DNA of 64,000 nt. Origin: Arenibacter aquaticus. GTDB taxonomy: Bacteria > Bacteroidota > Bacteroidia > Flavobacteriales > Flavobacteriaceae. The translations under genes and the position numbers were made by a program. The notes beneath the pieces were generated by a model. The model worked only from the letters and a program-made list of their open reading frames with translations, was not told the origin of the DNA and did not search any database. Of the stretch, positions 25,863-35,483 are shown piece after piece (positions within the stretch are counted from its first letter, which is position 1; each line of letters begins with the position of its first letter). The DNA lies in the NCBI RefSeq assembly GCF_003957295.1, contig NZ_RQPJ01000002.1:744001-808000 (forward strand), written 5' to 3'.

Positions 25863-26876
25863 TTATCCGTTAAAAAGGCTTCCCACTATTTCGTACGATT
25901 TTAGTCGGTCTTCATGATCATAAATATGGGAAACCACCATTATTTCATTGACTTGGGTGGCTTTTAAAAAGGCCGAAAGCTCTTTTTCTACGGTCTCTCT
26001 AGATCCTACAAAACTATAATACATCATTTTTTGTATCTGAACCTTTTCCATTTCGTGCCATAGTCCGTCCATACTTTTCACTGGTGGGGGCAGGGGTTTT
26101 CTGGTATTCCTAATAATACCCAAGGCCAATTGTTGAAGACTGGTCTCCAGATGTCTGGCCTTTTCATCGGTTTCCGCTGCTATTACGTTAACGCAGGCAA
26201 TGGTGTAGGGAGCCCCACATTGTTTGGAAGGTTCAAAATTTTGGTGGTATAACCTTAATGCATCATGTAGGTGGGTGGGTGCAAAATGGCTAGCAAAAGC
26301 ATAGGGCAACCCCTTTAACCCAGCCAATTGGGCACTAAAAGTACTGGAACCCAACAAATACAAGGGAATATCCAAGCCTTCACCTGGTATGGCCCTCACC
26401 GCGGCATTGCTATTTTCCTTGGCAAAATAGGTTTGTAATTCCCCGATGTCCTTGGGAAAATCGTGCACGGTTTCGGAACGATTTCTTCTCAGTGCCTGTG
26501 CCGTTTGTTGGTCTGTACCTGGAGCCCTTCCCAAGCCTAGATCTATCCTTCCCGGATAAAGAGTCTCCAAGGTCCCAAATTGCTCGGCAACGATCAAGGG
26601 AGCATGGTTGGGCAACATAATGCCCCCGGAACCTACCCGGATAGTCTTTGTTGCCTCCGCTACCTGACCAATTAAAATAGGCGTTGCAGAGCTAACCAAA
26701 CTCTCCATATTGTGGTGTTCGGAAATCCAAAATCGTTCAAAGCCCAAGCTTTCCGCATATTGGGCCAATGCCACACTCTTTTTAATGGATTGCCTTGGAG
26801 TGGATCCCTCTGCCACTGGGACAAGGTCCAAAACAGAAAATTTTATCTTTTTTAGATTACCCATATACTCCTTCAT
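25863..26876 (-). CDS. LLM-class flavin-dependent oxidoreductase (bacterial luciferase-like)
   Basis: A 337-residue cytoplasmic TIM-barrel flavoprotein of the luciferase-like monooxygenase family. Signatures include [47 protein letters not shown], and [17 protein letters not shown], the standard MsnO8/YhbW-type pattern. It presumably oxidises a small organic molecule with FMNH2 and O2; no substrate can be named. Start could be Met5 (26864). It lies between the HAD gene (95 bp upstream) and the CBM9-like lipoprotein gene, so it may or may not belong to the sugar operon. Confidence 0.88.
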   Translation of the reverse strand: MKEYMGNLKKIKFSVLDLVPVAEGSTPRQSIKKSVALAQYAESLGFERFWISEHHNMESLVSSATPILIGQVAEATKTIRVGSGGIMLPNHAPLIVAEQFGTLETLYPGRIDLGLGRAPGTDQQTAQALRRNRSETVHDFPKDIGELQTYFAKENSNAAVRAIPGEGLDIPLYLLGSSTFSAQLAGLKGLPYAFASHFAPTHLHDALRLYHQNFEPSKQCGAPYTIACVNVIAAETDEKARHLETSLQQLALGIIRNTRKPLPPPVKSMDGLWHEMEKVQIQKMMYYSFVGSRETVEKELSAFLKATQVNEIMVVSHIYDHEDRLKSYEIVGSLFNG

Positions 26877-26971
26877 TTTCTTTTCTTTAGATGTATAATA
26901 AACCCCAAATCTAGGAAGGGGGTAAATACTGCAAAATTACGAAGTATGAAGTCATTGGCTGCAGCCAAACC

Positions 26972-27610
26972 TTACAATATATCCATTAATTTGGTGATTT
27001 TAGAAATGGTATGTATTGCATTGGGAACCTCACCAAAGCCATATTCCGCAAAAATAAAGGGTATATTGTTCCCCATGGCAGCTGTATAATCCCCTTGGGT
27101 ATCCCCAACATATACGGGCTTGTCCACACCATTTCTCTCAATAAGCATTTTGATGTTCTGTGTCTTGGACAAACCTGTATCCCCTGAACATTCAAAATCA
27201 TTAAAATAAGTGGCCATACCGTGGTATTCATAAAAAGCCTCTATGTATCCGGCCTGACAATTGCTCACAATAAACAGATTATATTTTTTTCCAAGCTGCT
27301 GCAGGGTGTCCTCCAAGCCAGAGTATAGCTTTGCTCCCGATGCTTTAATGTCCATAACCTCCTGTTCATAACAACTATTCATGACCTCATGCTGTTCTTG
27401 GCTACTTAGGTAAGAAAACAATTTTTTCCCTACCAGATCGTGCTGCATGCCCATAATGCCTTGTATAGCCTCCTTGGAGATTGGGTCCTTGATACAACTG
27501 AACCCATTTAATGCCTTATGCCAGGCCTTGACACTCATTTCCATGGGATCCCAAAGGGTGCCATCCAGATCGAAGATGATATTTTTAATATTGGTGGAAA
27601 AATTAGGCAT
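26972..27610 (-). CDS. HAD-superfamily hydrolase (phosphoglycolate-phosphatase-like)
   Basis: A 212-residue cytoplasmic phosphatase of HAD subfamily IA. Motif I is IIFDLDGTLWDP (nucleophile Asp), motif II is in LFIVSNCQ, motif III Lys is in GLSKTQNIK and motif IV is VYVGDTQGDYTAA. The alpha-helical cap follows motif I. It probably dephosphorylates a small sugar phosphate. It is 31 bp downstream of a Gfo/Idh gene, within the minus-strand sugar locus. It lacks the motif-I sequence of phosphonoacetaldehyde hydrolase, so it is not a good PhnX candidate. Confidence 0.87.
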   Translation of the reverse strand: MPNFSTNIKNIIFDLDGTLWDPMEMSVKAWHKALNGFSCIKDPISKEAIQGIMGMQHDLVGKKLFSYLSSQEQHEVMNSCYEQEVMDIKASGAKLYSGLEDTLQQLGKKYNLFIVSNCQAGYIEAFYEYHGMATYFNDFECSGDTGLSKTQNIKMLIERNGVDKPVYVGDTQGDYTAAMGNNIPFIFAEYGFGEVPNAIHTISKITKLMDIL

Positions 27611-27641
27611 CGGCTTTTTTTAATATTTTGAGGTAGGCCTC

Positions 27642-28649
27642 TTATACCAAGTTTACTACCTCTCCAGTTTTCGCCGATTGGTAGGCGGCGTCCACAATAT
27701 CCAAAACCATTTGCCCTTCTTCCAGACCAGGAAAAGGCTGTTGCCTGGATTTAATACAATCTATAAAATGTTCCATTTGACGGGTATAGATTATTTGGTC
27801 GCAATGATCCTCCCTTTTTGGAAGCTCTGGCGCTGTTGTTACCGTGCCTTCGCCCTCTTTCATTTTTAAAAAGGTAGGAAAGAGATTGGCATATCCCTTG
27901 GTGCCGAATAGGCTGGTACTGGCCTCAGGTCCGTCCATGTGGGGGTGCCACCATCCACTTTCTATTATACTTTCCGTGCCATTGTCCCAGGTGATGACCA
28001 AAATAGCCGTGTCGTCCACGTCATAATCCCCAAATTCGGTTGAAATTCTGGCATATACCTTTATTGGTTTTGGGTCGCCCAAAATATAACGTACCGCATC
28101 AATGGCATGAACGCCCATATCGGCCAAGGCACCGCCCCCTGCCAATTCCTTTTTTGTGAACCATCCACTGGGGCCCCAATTTTCATGTATACCGTATCCC
28201 TTGGTCTTAAATATTTTCCCCAACTTACCAGAAGCTACGGTATCCTTAATGTACCGGGTATCCGTATCAAATCGCCACATATGCCCCACCATTACCAGTT
28301 GTTGGGCAGTATGTGCCACCTCTGCCATTTGTTGGCCTTCCTGGGCATTCATTCCCATAGGCTTTTCCAAAAAAACATCCTTGCCTTTTTCTAGGAAGGC
28401 AATAGCATAAGGCACATGAAACTGGTTGGGAGTACTTATGATAACTCCGTCTAAGTCCGGATTGTCCAATAGTGGCTCTATATTGTTCAGCGCCTCCTTG
28501 ATATTGTATTTTAGGGCAAATTTCTCTGCATTTTCAAGATTCTTGGATACCACGGCCACAATTTCAACCTCCGGTATTGTCTGTAACCCACGGGCATGAT
28601 AATCGGAAATAAATCCTGCACCAATTAGGGCTATTTTTACTTTTTTCAT
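27642..28649 (-). CDS. Gfo/Idh/MocA family oxidoreductase
   Basis: A 335-residue NAD(P)-dependent sugar or cyclitol dehydrogenase. The N-terminal Rossmann fold starts with KIALIGAGFISDYHARG, followed by the conserved EKPMGMNAQEGQQM (EKP Lys) and the C-terminal domain signature GGGALADMGVHAID, which holds the catalytic Asp/His pair. No signal peptide is seen, so it is cytoplasmic. It lies between the GDPD-like gene (42 bp upstream) and the HAD phosphatase (31 bp downstream). With the DegT aminotransferase it could form an oxidation/transamination pair on an amino sugar; direction and substrate are unknown. Confidence 0.9.
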   Translation of the reverse strand: MKKVKIALIGAGFISDYHARGLQTIPEVEIVAVVSKNLENAEKFALKYNIKEALNNIEPLLDNPDLDGVIISTPNQFHVPYAIAFLEKGKDVFLEKPMGMNAQEGQQMAEVAHTAQQLVMVGHMWRFDTDTRYIKDTVASGKLGKIFKTKGYGIHENWGPSGWFTKKELAGGGALADMGVHAIDAVRYILGDPKPIKVYARISTEFGDYDVDDTAILVITWDNGTESIIESGWWHPHMDGPEASTSLFGTKGYANLFPTFLKMKEGEGTVTTAPELPKREDHCDQIIYTRQMEHFIDCIKSRQQPFPGLEEGQMVLDIVDAAYQSAKTGEVVNLV

Positions 28650-28691
28650 AATATTGAATTAAATATCCCCTCAAGGACCATAACATATTCC

Positions 28692-29540
28692 CTATAATGT
28701 TTCTTTCTTTTCACGGCCCATATTATTATAGGCCTCGAGCATTTTTTGCAAATGATCTGTCAATATAAAATCTACCCCTGCTTCCAATAAGGTCTTCACT
28801 TGACCTACCTCTTCGGCATGGAAGTAATTTACGCGCACCCCACGCTCTTTCAGTCTTTTTAGGTCTTGTGGGAGGTTTAGGCCATCTCTACTGCTCTTTA
28901 TCTGAAGAAAAGGGAAACCCTTTTCTATGGTAGTGCTTATATAATTGTCCCTACTAAGAGTACGTTCCATATTACAGATCATGATGTGGGGGCTTATTTT
29001 TCTTACCCCTTTGGCCGCCTCCTCATTACAGGCTATTACCCCCTGGTGTATTCTATCTGCCTGGATCACAGCTTTGGCCGTTGCCGCTCCCAATTCTTCA
29101 TCTCCCTTTAAATGAATATTAAGCCAAATATTTACTGGCATTATCTTAAGAGCCTCCTTTAAAGTTGGGACCTTTTCCCCTTTAAATTTTTTGGATTTCC
29201 ATTTACCGGCATCCAATTCTTTTATTTGAGCTAGCGTTAAATCACTTACCCGACCCTTACCATTGGTGGTTCTGTTAACCGTTGCGTCGTGCATGATGAC
29301 CAATTCATTGTCCTTGGTCATCTGAACATCCAGTTCTATCATATGGGCTCCCAATTGAATAGCTTCCTTAAATGCAGCTAGGGTATTCTCCGGATGGGTC
29401 TCATTAGCCCCTCTATGTGCACAAATGCCATTTTTAGGCATAGGATAGGGTCCTGAAAGGCCCGAGAAATTTTGAGCCGAAGCAAGGCTAGGGCACAACA
29501 GTAAAAAAACGAGACCTATGACTGTTTTCATTGTATTCAT
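28692..29540 (-). CDS. secreted glycerophosphodiester phosphodiesterase family protein
   Basis: A 282-residue exported TIM-barrel phosphodiesterase. The signal peptide spans about 22 residues ending in ASAQ, with Met4 (29531) as a possible start. Catalytic motifs of the GDPD family are present: CAHRGANETHPENT (general acid/base His and Arg, metal Glu), MIELDVQMTKD, and VIMHDATVNRTTNGKG (second catalytic His). The C-terminal FILTDHLQKM is usual. It cleaves glycerophosphodiesters or similar phosphodiesters in the periplasm. Presence inside an amino-sugar type operon suggests the substrate glycan may carry a glycerol- or alcohol-phosphate group; this is inference. Confidence 0.88.
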   Translation of the reverse strand: MNTMKTVIGLVFLLLCPSLASAQNFSGLSGPYPMPKNGICAHRGANETHPENTLAAFKEAIQLGAHMIELDVQMTKDNELVIMHDATVNRTTNGKGRVSDLTLAQIKELDAGKWKSKKFKGEKVPTLKEALKIMPVNIWLNIHLKGDEELGAATAKAVIQADRIHQGVIACNEEAAKGVRKISPHIMICNMERTLSRDNYISTTIEKGFPFLQIKSSRDGLNLPQDLKRLKERGVRVNYFHAEEVGQVKTLLEAGVDFILTDHLQKMLEAYNNMGREKKETL

Positions 29541-29585
29541 TTATCCATTGTAAGAACCATAAAGATAGCCATAAGGAAGTATTTG

Positions 29586-30872
29586 TTAATCCATTAACTC
29601 TGCAGCATGGGTATAAATCTTTGTAATGGCCTGGGCCAGCAGGTCCATATCTGCCTTGGATCCCATTAGGACCTTATGGTGTACACAAACCGACTCTTCC
29701 TTGAATATTCTCTCACAGACCGGCAGTGAAAATCTCTTGGGGTCAATGGCTTTCCAATAAGCTTCGTTTAGTTTATGCCTAGCAGGTTTGGTGTGTGGCA
29801 CGTATAGGGAACAATTGTTTAAAGGCTCGTAGCTGGCGTCTACAACAATGCCCAATTCTGCCTCTAAGGCACTTCTAAATTTTTCTATAGGCAGCCCCTT
29901 AAATTCCTCTTTGTGATATCTAAAGGCAAAATTAAAGTATGCCTTTTTGGTTTCTCTTTTATCGCGTTTTATGGGTGATACCCCTGGAATTTCGCTGAGC
30001 AGGCTATTTAAATACTCCCCATTGGCATCCCTTGTGGCGTTTTGTGCCGGCAGGCGCTTAAGGCCTTCAATTAGGATAGCGGCTTGGAATTCGGTAATCC
30101 TAAGATTCCCGGACTGAATAAAATTACCGTCATCATCCCCATAATCGCCAGCCCCTTTGTCTACCTCCTCCGTGGCATCTGGCTCCGGCCTTCTTCCACA
30201 GTTTCTAAGGGCATCCAGTTTTTCGGCCAATTCAGAATTATTGGTGGTTACAGATCCACCTTCCCCAGCAGTCAAATGCTTGGACAACTGATAGCTGAAG
30301 CTACCAATATCCCCAATACTTCCTGCTTTTTTACCGTTCCATTCCCCGCCGTGTTTATGGGCACAATCCTCAATAACATATAGATTGTGTTTTTTGGCTA
30401 TGGCCATAATAGCGTCCATATCTGCGAAGGCCCCGTATAAATGTACCGGGATAATAGCTTTTGTTCTGGGTGTTATGGCCTTTTCTACCTCTTTGGGGTC
30501 TATACACCAGCTATCCTCACAAACATCTACCAATACCGGAACCGCATTGACATCTATTACCGTTGCAGCCGTAGCCTGCCATGTAAGTCCAGGCACAATA
30601 ACCTCATCCCCAACACCTACTCCCACTGCCTCCAAAGCCAGTTGCAAGGTAACAGTACCATTTACGGTACAAATGGCATGCTTCACTCCGGTAAACTCGG
30701 CGAAGCGTTTATTAAATTCGGTTTCTTTTGGGCCGTTATAGGACCAAACCCCACTATGTAATACATTGATAAGGGCAACTTCTTCCTCTTTGCCCCAAAC
30801 CGGCCATTGTGGCCATGGGTTTTTGGAAGTATCCCTACTTGGAGCGCCCCCATTAATAGCTAATTTTTTCAT
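29586..30872 (-). CDS. DegT/DnrJ/EryC1/StrS-family PLP aminotransferase
   Basis: A 428-residue cytoplasmic sugar aminotransferase. The N-terminus KKLAINGGAPSRDTSKNPWPQWP is shared with scyllo-inosose and 3-amino-5-hydroxybenzoate-type members. The PLP Lys is K198 in SYQLSKHLTAGEGG; the cofactor-stacking and Asp motifs are in GLTWQATAATVIDVNAVPV and VIEDCAHKHGG. Such enzymes transaminate keto sugars or keto-cyclitols, usually in biosynthesis. In this locus a catabolic role, removing or moving the amino group of an imported amino sugar, is possible. It lies 49 bp after the GH2 gene and 45 bp before the GDPD-like gene. Confidence 0.9.
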   Translation of the reverse strand: MKKLAINGGAPSRDTSKNPWPQWPVWGKEEEVALINVLHSGVWSYNGPKETEFNKRFAEFTGVKHAICTVNGTVTLQLALEAVGVGVGDEVIVPGLTWQATAATVIDVNAVPVLVDVCEDSWCIDPKEVEKAITPRTKAIIPVHLYGAFADMDAIMAIAKKHNLYVIEDCAHKHGGEWNGKKAGSIGDIGSFSYQLSKHLTAGEGGSVTTNNSELAEKLDALRNCGRRPEPDATEEVDKGAGDYGDDDGNFIQSGNLRITEFQAAILIEGLKRLPAQNATRDANGEYLNSLLSEIPGVSPIKRDKRETKKAYFNFAFRYHKEEFKGLPIEKFRSALEAELGIVVDASYEPLNNCSLYVPHTKPARHKLNEAYWKAIDPKRFSLPVCERIFKEESVCVHHKVLMGSKADMDLLAQAITKIYTHAAELMD

Positions 30873-30921
30873 ACAGTACTAAATTGTATTCTGTTCTTAC
30901 AAAATATTATCGGGTTACAGC

Positions 30922-33495
30922 CTACCCTAGGTTCCAACCTTCTATATTTAACTGCGCCTCACCGTCATATTCAAAGGTGGCGGTAAGCTTACGTTGCTCG
31001 CCCGGAAGCAGGGATAAAAAATTATCATCCCAAAAAATGGGAAGTATCAATTCTCCATTCTTTTTCTTCACGACCTTTAGGTTGATCAAAAAGGCAATAT
31101 GTTCGGTGTTATTTTTAAGGACTACTTCCAATTGCTGATTACTCCCATCCCGATCAAAGCTATGCTCCTCCTCCAACTCAATTATGGGCAGGGTATTCAA
31201 CTGTGTAAAATCAGCGTACTCCTTACTGGGAGTATGGAAAGCAAACGGCCCCAAATCGGCATCATAATCCAATACCTCCTCCTTTGTGGATAGCCAATAA
31301 AAATTATTGCCAATTTCTTCCTGTTCCGTATTGTACAATCTAAGGTCTACAAAATAAGTAGTGGTGAGGCCGTCCAATTCCGTCAATCCATAAATAGACT
31401 TGGATGAATCCGGTTCCAAATTTAAAGTAACCTGTTCGTCCAAAAGGATCTCGGATTCTATGGAATATACGCGTATGCGCGCCATTAGATCCTTTACGGG
31501 ATACAAATGGTCGTTTACGGCATATATTTTATTGTCCCCATAATTGTAGATAAGGTTCAGGGGAGCACATGCCTTTTGTGTAGCGTAAAGGGCCGCAGTA
31601 GGATTAAGGTAATAATCGTACAATTGCCAATACATTTTTGGCCAGGCGGCATTGAGCATCCACTGCACAATTCCCGTGGCTTTCTTTTTTTCTACCTGAA
31701 AGGCTTCGAACATGGGCCGCATAAGCTCATAATTCATGGCCTGGGCCTTCTTATCAAATTCCTCCAAGGAGTCCGGTGCCCCATAGCGCTCCTCAATGGC
31801 GGTTGTAAACCTGCTTAAATCCGAAAATTCATACCTGCCGCAATGGTAGTCCCAGGATTTGCCCATGGGCCACAACTGTTCCTCCGGTATCATTTTTTTT
31901 AAACTCTCCAACTGCGGCACTTGGGCTCCCGGCCCCGTTTCCGTATTAAAGCCATAGGCGCCACCAAATTGGGTATCGGTGAACCAATATACCGGAGCGG
32001 TATAGGCATAGGGACCCAGCATTTTTACCCCTGATGAGCCACTAATTTCACTAATAACATCCTCGCTCCCTATTACGTGCTGGTCACTGCCTACACCTCC
32101 GGTCGAATTTAAATACGGCCTGGTAGGGTCATATTTGGCAAAGGTATCAATATACTTCTGCTCCAATTCCGTAATGGGTACCTTATCACTGGCTACGGTC
32201 CAGACAAAGATGCTAGGGTGATTGCGCAACCATATTAGCTGATCTTCCCAAGCCTGGGCAACATGAGCTATATCCTCAGGCTTATAGACCCCTCCAAAAC
32301 GTTCATTTACCGGAACGCCCATATGGATCTCATGCTCCCAATGGCAGCTCCAGCCAACCATCAGTAAAATACCGTATTCATCACAGAGGTCGTACAATTT
32401 ATGGTCTTTGCCCCAAAATCCTTCCAAACGAATACAATTAAGATTCATTTGTTTTACATATTTCACCTGTGCCTCTATGCTCTCATCGGTATCCATTAAC
32501 AGCATATCATCTGTCCACCCGGCTCCTTTGATCAATACTTTTTGGCCATTTACCTTATATCCCCTGTGAATATCGTTTAACCAGTAATCCTCTATTTCTC
32601 GGATTCCAAATCTCGTATGGGTTTCATCCAGTACCTCCTGGGACTCCATAAATTTCAATTCCAGATCATACAGGTCCGGATTCCCTAATTGTACGGGCCA
32701 CCAAAGTTTGGGCTCCTTAAAATGAAGGGCTGGAAACTCGCTACTCAAAAAACTGACCTCTTGCTTCGTATTGGGAGCAAGAGTTACTTTTTTACCAAAG
32801 CTCTTGGAACCAATATTACCTACTATTTCACCGCTAATGGTCTTGTCCGAATAATTTTTCACTTCTACCGATATGCTAACATCGGCAGCCTGTAAGCTAT
32901 CTAAGTCCACTTGGGTCATTACAAATGGTTTCTCTAAACAAACCCCACCATGCAGATGTAAGGTAACGGGCCTAAAAATACCCATATTGCCGTCTGGTGG
33001 AGACGGGTTCCAATCTACAAACCCAATACTAAAATCCCCGGGTTTGGGCGGTATTACCTCTATGGCCAATACATTGGTACCTTCTTTAATTTGCTTGCTA
33101 ACATCAAAAGAAGTTATGCGAAAGGCCCCGTCTATATCGCTGCTATTGGCTATAAGTTCACCATTTAACCACACATTGGCCTTATAGTTAATACCGTCAA
33201 AATTTAGGCTTGCATAATTATTGGCCTGTTCTTCCGAAAGCTCAAAGCTATTGGTATACCACCAAGGCACTTTAAACAAATGGGTAGGGATTTCCTTTAG
33301 ATTTTCCCCAAAGTAGGGATTGCTATAGGTATTGTTATTTACCAAGGTGCCCAATACCGTAGAAGGCACCTTTGCAGGAATCCAGTTGGTTGATAGGGAT
33401 GCATCCGTAGATAAGATCTCACCCTGGTCCGTAACTTCTTTAGAGCTTTGAATTTTCCAATTATCCGATAATGTCATACTGAAGGATTTGTTCAT
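30922..33495 (-). CDS. GH2 family glycoside hydrolase, exo-beta-glucosaminidase-type
   Basis: An 857-residue GH2 enzyme: N-terminal jelly-roll sugar-binding domain (about 1-190), Ig-like domain (about 195-300), TIM barrel (about 305-600) and C-terminal beta domains. The presumed acid/base is D437 in the ASDKVP segment, with Asp where most GH2 enzymes have Asn-Glu, and the nucleophile is E519 in FNTETGPG. This Asp/Glu pair is the feature I remember for CsxA-type exo-beta-D-glucosaminidases, so a glucosaminide is the favoured substrate; beta-mannosides are an alternative. No signal peptide is visible, suggesting action in the cytoplasm after symport or export by another route. It is transcribed from the SSS symporter side. 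Confidence 0.82.
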   Translation of the reverse strand: MNKSFSMTLSDNWKIQSSKEVTDQGEILSTDASLSTNWIPAKVPSTVLGTLVNNNTYSNPYFGENLKEIPTHLFKVPWWYTNSFELSEEQANNYASLNFDGINYKANVWLNGELIANSSDIDGAFRITSFDVSKQIKEGTNVLAIEVIPPKPGDFSIGFVDWNPSPPDGNMGIFRPVTLHLHGGVCLEKPFVMTQVDLDSLQAADVSISVEVKNYSDKTISGEIVGNIGSKSFGKKVTLAPNTKQEVSFLSSEFPALHFKEPKLWWPVQLGNPDLYDLELKFMESQEVLDETHTRFGIREIEDYWLNDIHRGYKVNGQKVLIKGAGWTDDMLLMDTDESIEAQVKYVKQMNLNCIRLEGFWGKDHKLYDLCDEYGILLMVGWSCHWEHEIHMGVPVNERFGGVYKPEDIAHVAQAWEDQLIWLRNHPSIFVWTVASDKVPITELEQKYIDTFAKYDPTRPYLNSTGGVGSDQHVIGSEDVISEISGSSGVKMLGPYAYTAPVYWFTDTQFGGAYGFNTETGPGAQVPQLESLKKMIPEEQLWPMGKSWDYHCGRYEFSDLSRFTTAIEERYGAPDSLEEFDKKAQAMNYELMRPMFEAFQVEKKKATGIVQWMLNAAWPKMYWQLYDYYLNPTAALYATQKACAPLNLIYNYGDNKIYAVNDHLYPVKDLMARIRVYSIESEILLDEQVTLNLEPDSSKSIYGLTELDGLTTTYFVDLRLYNTEQEEIGNNFYWLSTKEEVLDYDADLGPFAFHTPSKEYADFTQLNTLPIIELEEEHSFDRDGSNQQLEVVLKNNTEHIAFLINLKVVKKKNGELILPIFWDDNFLSLLPGEQRKLTATFEYDGEAQLNIEGWNLG

Positions 33496-33506
33496 TCTTA
33501 ATAGGC

Positions 33507-33740
33507 TTATAGTTCCTTCTTAGATTTAATTTTCTTTATGGTCCTTTTTGCCTTCCACATCATTCCCCCGCCAATAGATATTAGTATTAAACCAGCGACC
33601 ATATCGGTCATATGTTCTACGAATGTTTCGGTAAAGATCATGGCAAAAAGTACAATAACCCCAAAAACCATAATGAAAAATCCAAGAGCATTATTAATTT
33701 GAGCGGCCTTTAAACCCGCATTTATTTCATTTGTCTCCAT
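33507..33740 (-). CDS. small two-helix membrane protein
   Basis: A 77-residue protein with two predicted TM helices (about 17-37 and 45-62) and a strongly basic tail KAKRTIKKIKSKKEL. I do not recognise a family. It lies 11 bp upstream of the GH2 gene and 17 bp after the other tiny membrane protein, so it is certainly in the same operon. It may be an accessory subunit of the symporter, but nothing in the sequence proves it. Confidence 0.6.
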   Translation of the reverse strand: METNEINAGLKAAQINNALGFFIMVFGVIVLFAMIFTETFVEHMTDMVAGLILISIGGGMMWKAKRTIKKIKSKKEL

Positions 33741-33757
33741 ACTTGTTTTTTAAAGGG

Positions 33758-33973
33758 TTAAAAATGATTATAAATAGATGCCAATATAGAAAGTACGACA
33801 ATAGACCATAGTTTTAAATTGTTCCACCAGTGTCTATCTTCCTTGGCAATGCCCTCGTAAATATACTCCGTGGGCAATAACAGCACTAATAGACCTATTA
33901 GTGCATACATTGAAAGAAATATCATTTTTGCAGTTTCTTGCGAAACCCCGGAAAGCCAGTCAAAATTGAACAT
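33758..33973 (-). CDS. small two-helix membrane protein next to symporter
   Basis: A 71-residue protein with two hydrophobic helices (about 14-34 and 51-68) and a central charged segment YIYEGIAKEDRHWWNN. Its start codon lies one base beyond the stop of the SSS symporter gene, implying translational coupling. I do not recognise a family. Small membrane subunits of this sort accompany SSS-type symporters in some bacteria; whether this one does so is inference. Confidence 0.6.
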   Translation of the reverse strand: MFNFDWLSGVSQETAKMIFLSMYALIGLLVLLLPTEYIYEGIAKEDRHWWNNLKLWSIVVLSILASIYNHF

Positions 33974-33974
33974 A

Positions 33975-35483
33975 TTACAGTTTTTTATTTTCCACTAAAA
34001 TTTTAGAACGAAACACCAAGCCTTTAAGTTGTTCTTCGGTGTGCTTTTTGGTAAGCAAACTTACTACCACATTGACTATAAACCCTAATAGGAAAGACCA
34101 CCAGGAAATATAGAGAAACGGATCTTCTATGGTAAAGAATTGTTCCTTAAACACATTTAGGTAAATGGCAAATCCAATACCAATGACCAATGCCGATAGG
34201 CCACCCCATTCTGTAGTTCGTTTCCAGAATATACCCAATAGGAGAATGGCAAATATTGGTCCTTGGAAATAGGACATAAAGGTTTGTATTGCCACGTAAA
34301 TTCCAGGGAAATCGCTGCTAATAGGTGAGGTCGCAACTCCAATAAGCAAGAGCACCAGGGTCGTAATCTGTCCCACTTTTAAATAGTGCTTATCATCTGC
34401 CCCCTTTTTAATAAAAGGCTCGTAGATATCTTTTGTAAACAAAGTAGCCGTTGAATTCAACAATGAATCCACACTGGACATAAGACCTGCGAAAAATGCG
34501 GCGAACATTAATCCCACCAAACCTGGGGGCAGAATAGATTTAATCATCATAGGAAGTGCTTGGTCCCCATCGGCCAATCCGGGATGAACCACGACTGCCA
34601 TAAGTCCAGGAAATAGCACTAAAATTGGGATAAACATTTTAAGGGCAGATCCAAAAATCATACTCGCCTTGGCGTGCCATTCGTTCTTGGCCGTAAGACA
34701 GCGCTGCACAATAGACTGGTTCCCTATCATGTAGGCATTGGCCATAACAAATGTTAGGCCGAATAAAATTCCAGTCCATGGAAAGGGCGATTTAGTATCC
34801 TGAGGTTGGATAATATCAAAGTGGTTGCGATACTCTGGTCCCATAGTTGAGATCTTCTCTACCATGTTATCCCAACCTCCCACTTCGTAAAGACTAAGAA
34901 AAACTAGGGCAAAACCTCCTATGAACATTATTACGAACTGTACTACATCGGTCATAATTACAGCCGTAATCCCTCCAAAATAGGTGTATAGACCAACCAC
35001 GCCAGCAGTGGCAACAATTGAAATCCAGATGGGCCATCCCATAAGAACATTTAATAACACCGCACTGGCCCAAAAAAGAACCCCTAAATCCAAGGCAAAA
35101 AACAGTATCCAGGTGACCGAGGCAATGGTCCTTACTTTCTGATTGTACCGTCTCCCCAAATACTCCGGTATGGTATACATACCCCCTCGCCAGAAATAAG
35201 GAATAAAAATAAAAGCCGCCAACAACATGGCAGGAACAGAACCCACCCAGTCAAAATTACCAACAGAAATACCATATCTATATGCCTGTCCCGAAACCCC
35301 AACGAAATCCAAAGCCCCTATATCCGAAACTACAATGGACATCCCGATAGCCCAAAAAGGCAGGCTTTTACCCCCTAAAAAGTAATCCTCGGAATTATTG
35401 ACAAATTTTTTGAAATACAGCCCCAGTAATAGCATTCCTACTATATAGGCTATTACTATAAAATAATCTATCCCTGCTAGCAT
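33975..35483 (-). CDS. sodium:solute symporter (SSS family)
   Basis: A 502-residue Na+-coupled symporter of the inner membrane, SGLT-like branch. The N-terminus DYFIVIAYIVGMLLLGLYF, the loop SEDYFLGGKSLPFWAIGMSIV, the motif FGGITAVIMTDVVQFVIMF and the QRCLTAKNEWHA segment are family hallmarks; about 13-14 TM helices are visible. It is the first gene of a long minus-strand operon with GH2, DegT, GDPD-like, Gfo/Idh and HAD genes, so its solute is probably a sugar or amino sugar. It is divergent from SusC2 across a 468-bp regulatory gap. Confidence 0.92.
   Translation of the reverse strand: MLAGIDYFIVIAYIVGMLLLGLYFKKFVNNSEDYFLGGKSLPFWAIGMSIVVSDIGALDFVGVSGQAYRYGISVGNFDWVGSVPAMLLAAFIFIPYFWRGGMYTIPEYLGRRYNQKVRTIASVTWILFFALDLGVLFWASAVLLNVLMGWPIWISIVATAGVVGLYTYFGGITAVIMTDVVQFVIMFIGGFALVFLSLYEVGGWDNMVEKISTMGPEYRNHFDIIQPQDTKSPFPWTGILFGLTFVMANAYMIGNQSIVQRCLTAKNEWHAKASMIFGSALKMFIPILVLFPGLMAVVVHPGLADGDQALPMMIKSILPPGLVGLMFAAFFAGLMSSVDSLLNSTATLFTKDIYEPFIKKGADDKHYLKVGQITTLVLLLIGVATSPISSDFPGIYVAIQTFMSYFQGPIFAILLLGIFWKRTTEWGGLSALVIGIGFAIYLNVFKEQFFTIEDPFLYISWWSFLLGFIVNVVVSLLTKKHTEEQLKGLVFRSKILVENKKL

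Noticed and set aside
26972..27610. HAD protein as phosphonoacetaldehyde hydrolase (PhnX) completing the phosphonate pathway
   Set aside because: Motif I is FDLDGTLWDP, unlike PhnX, and the gene lies in the sugar operon.
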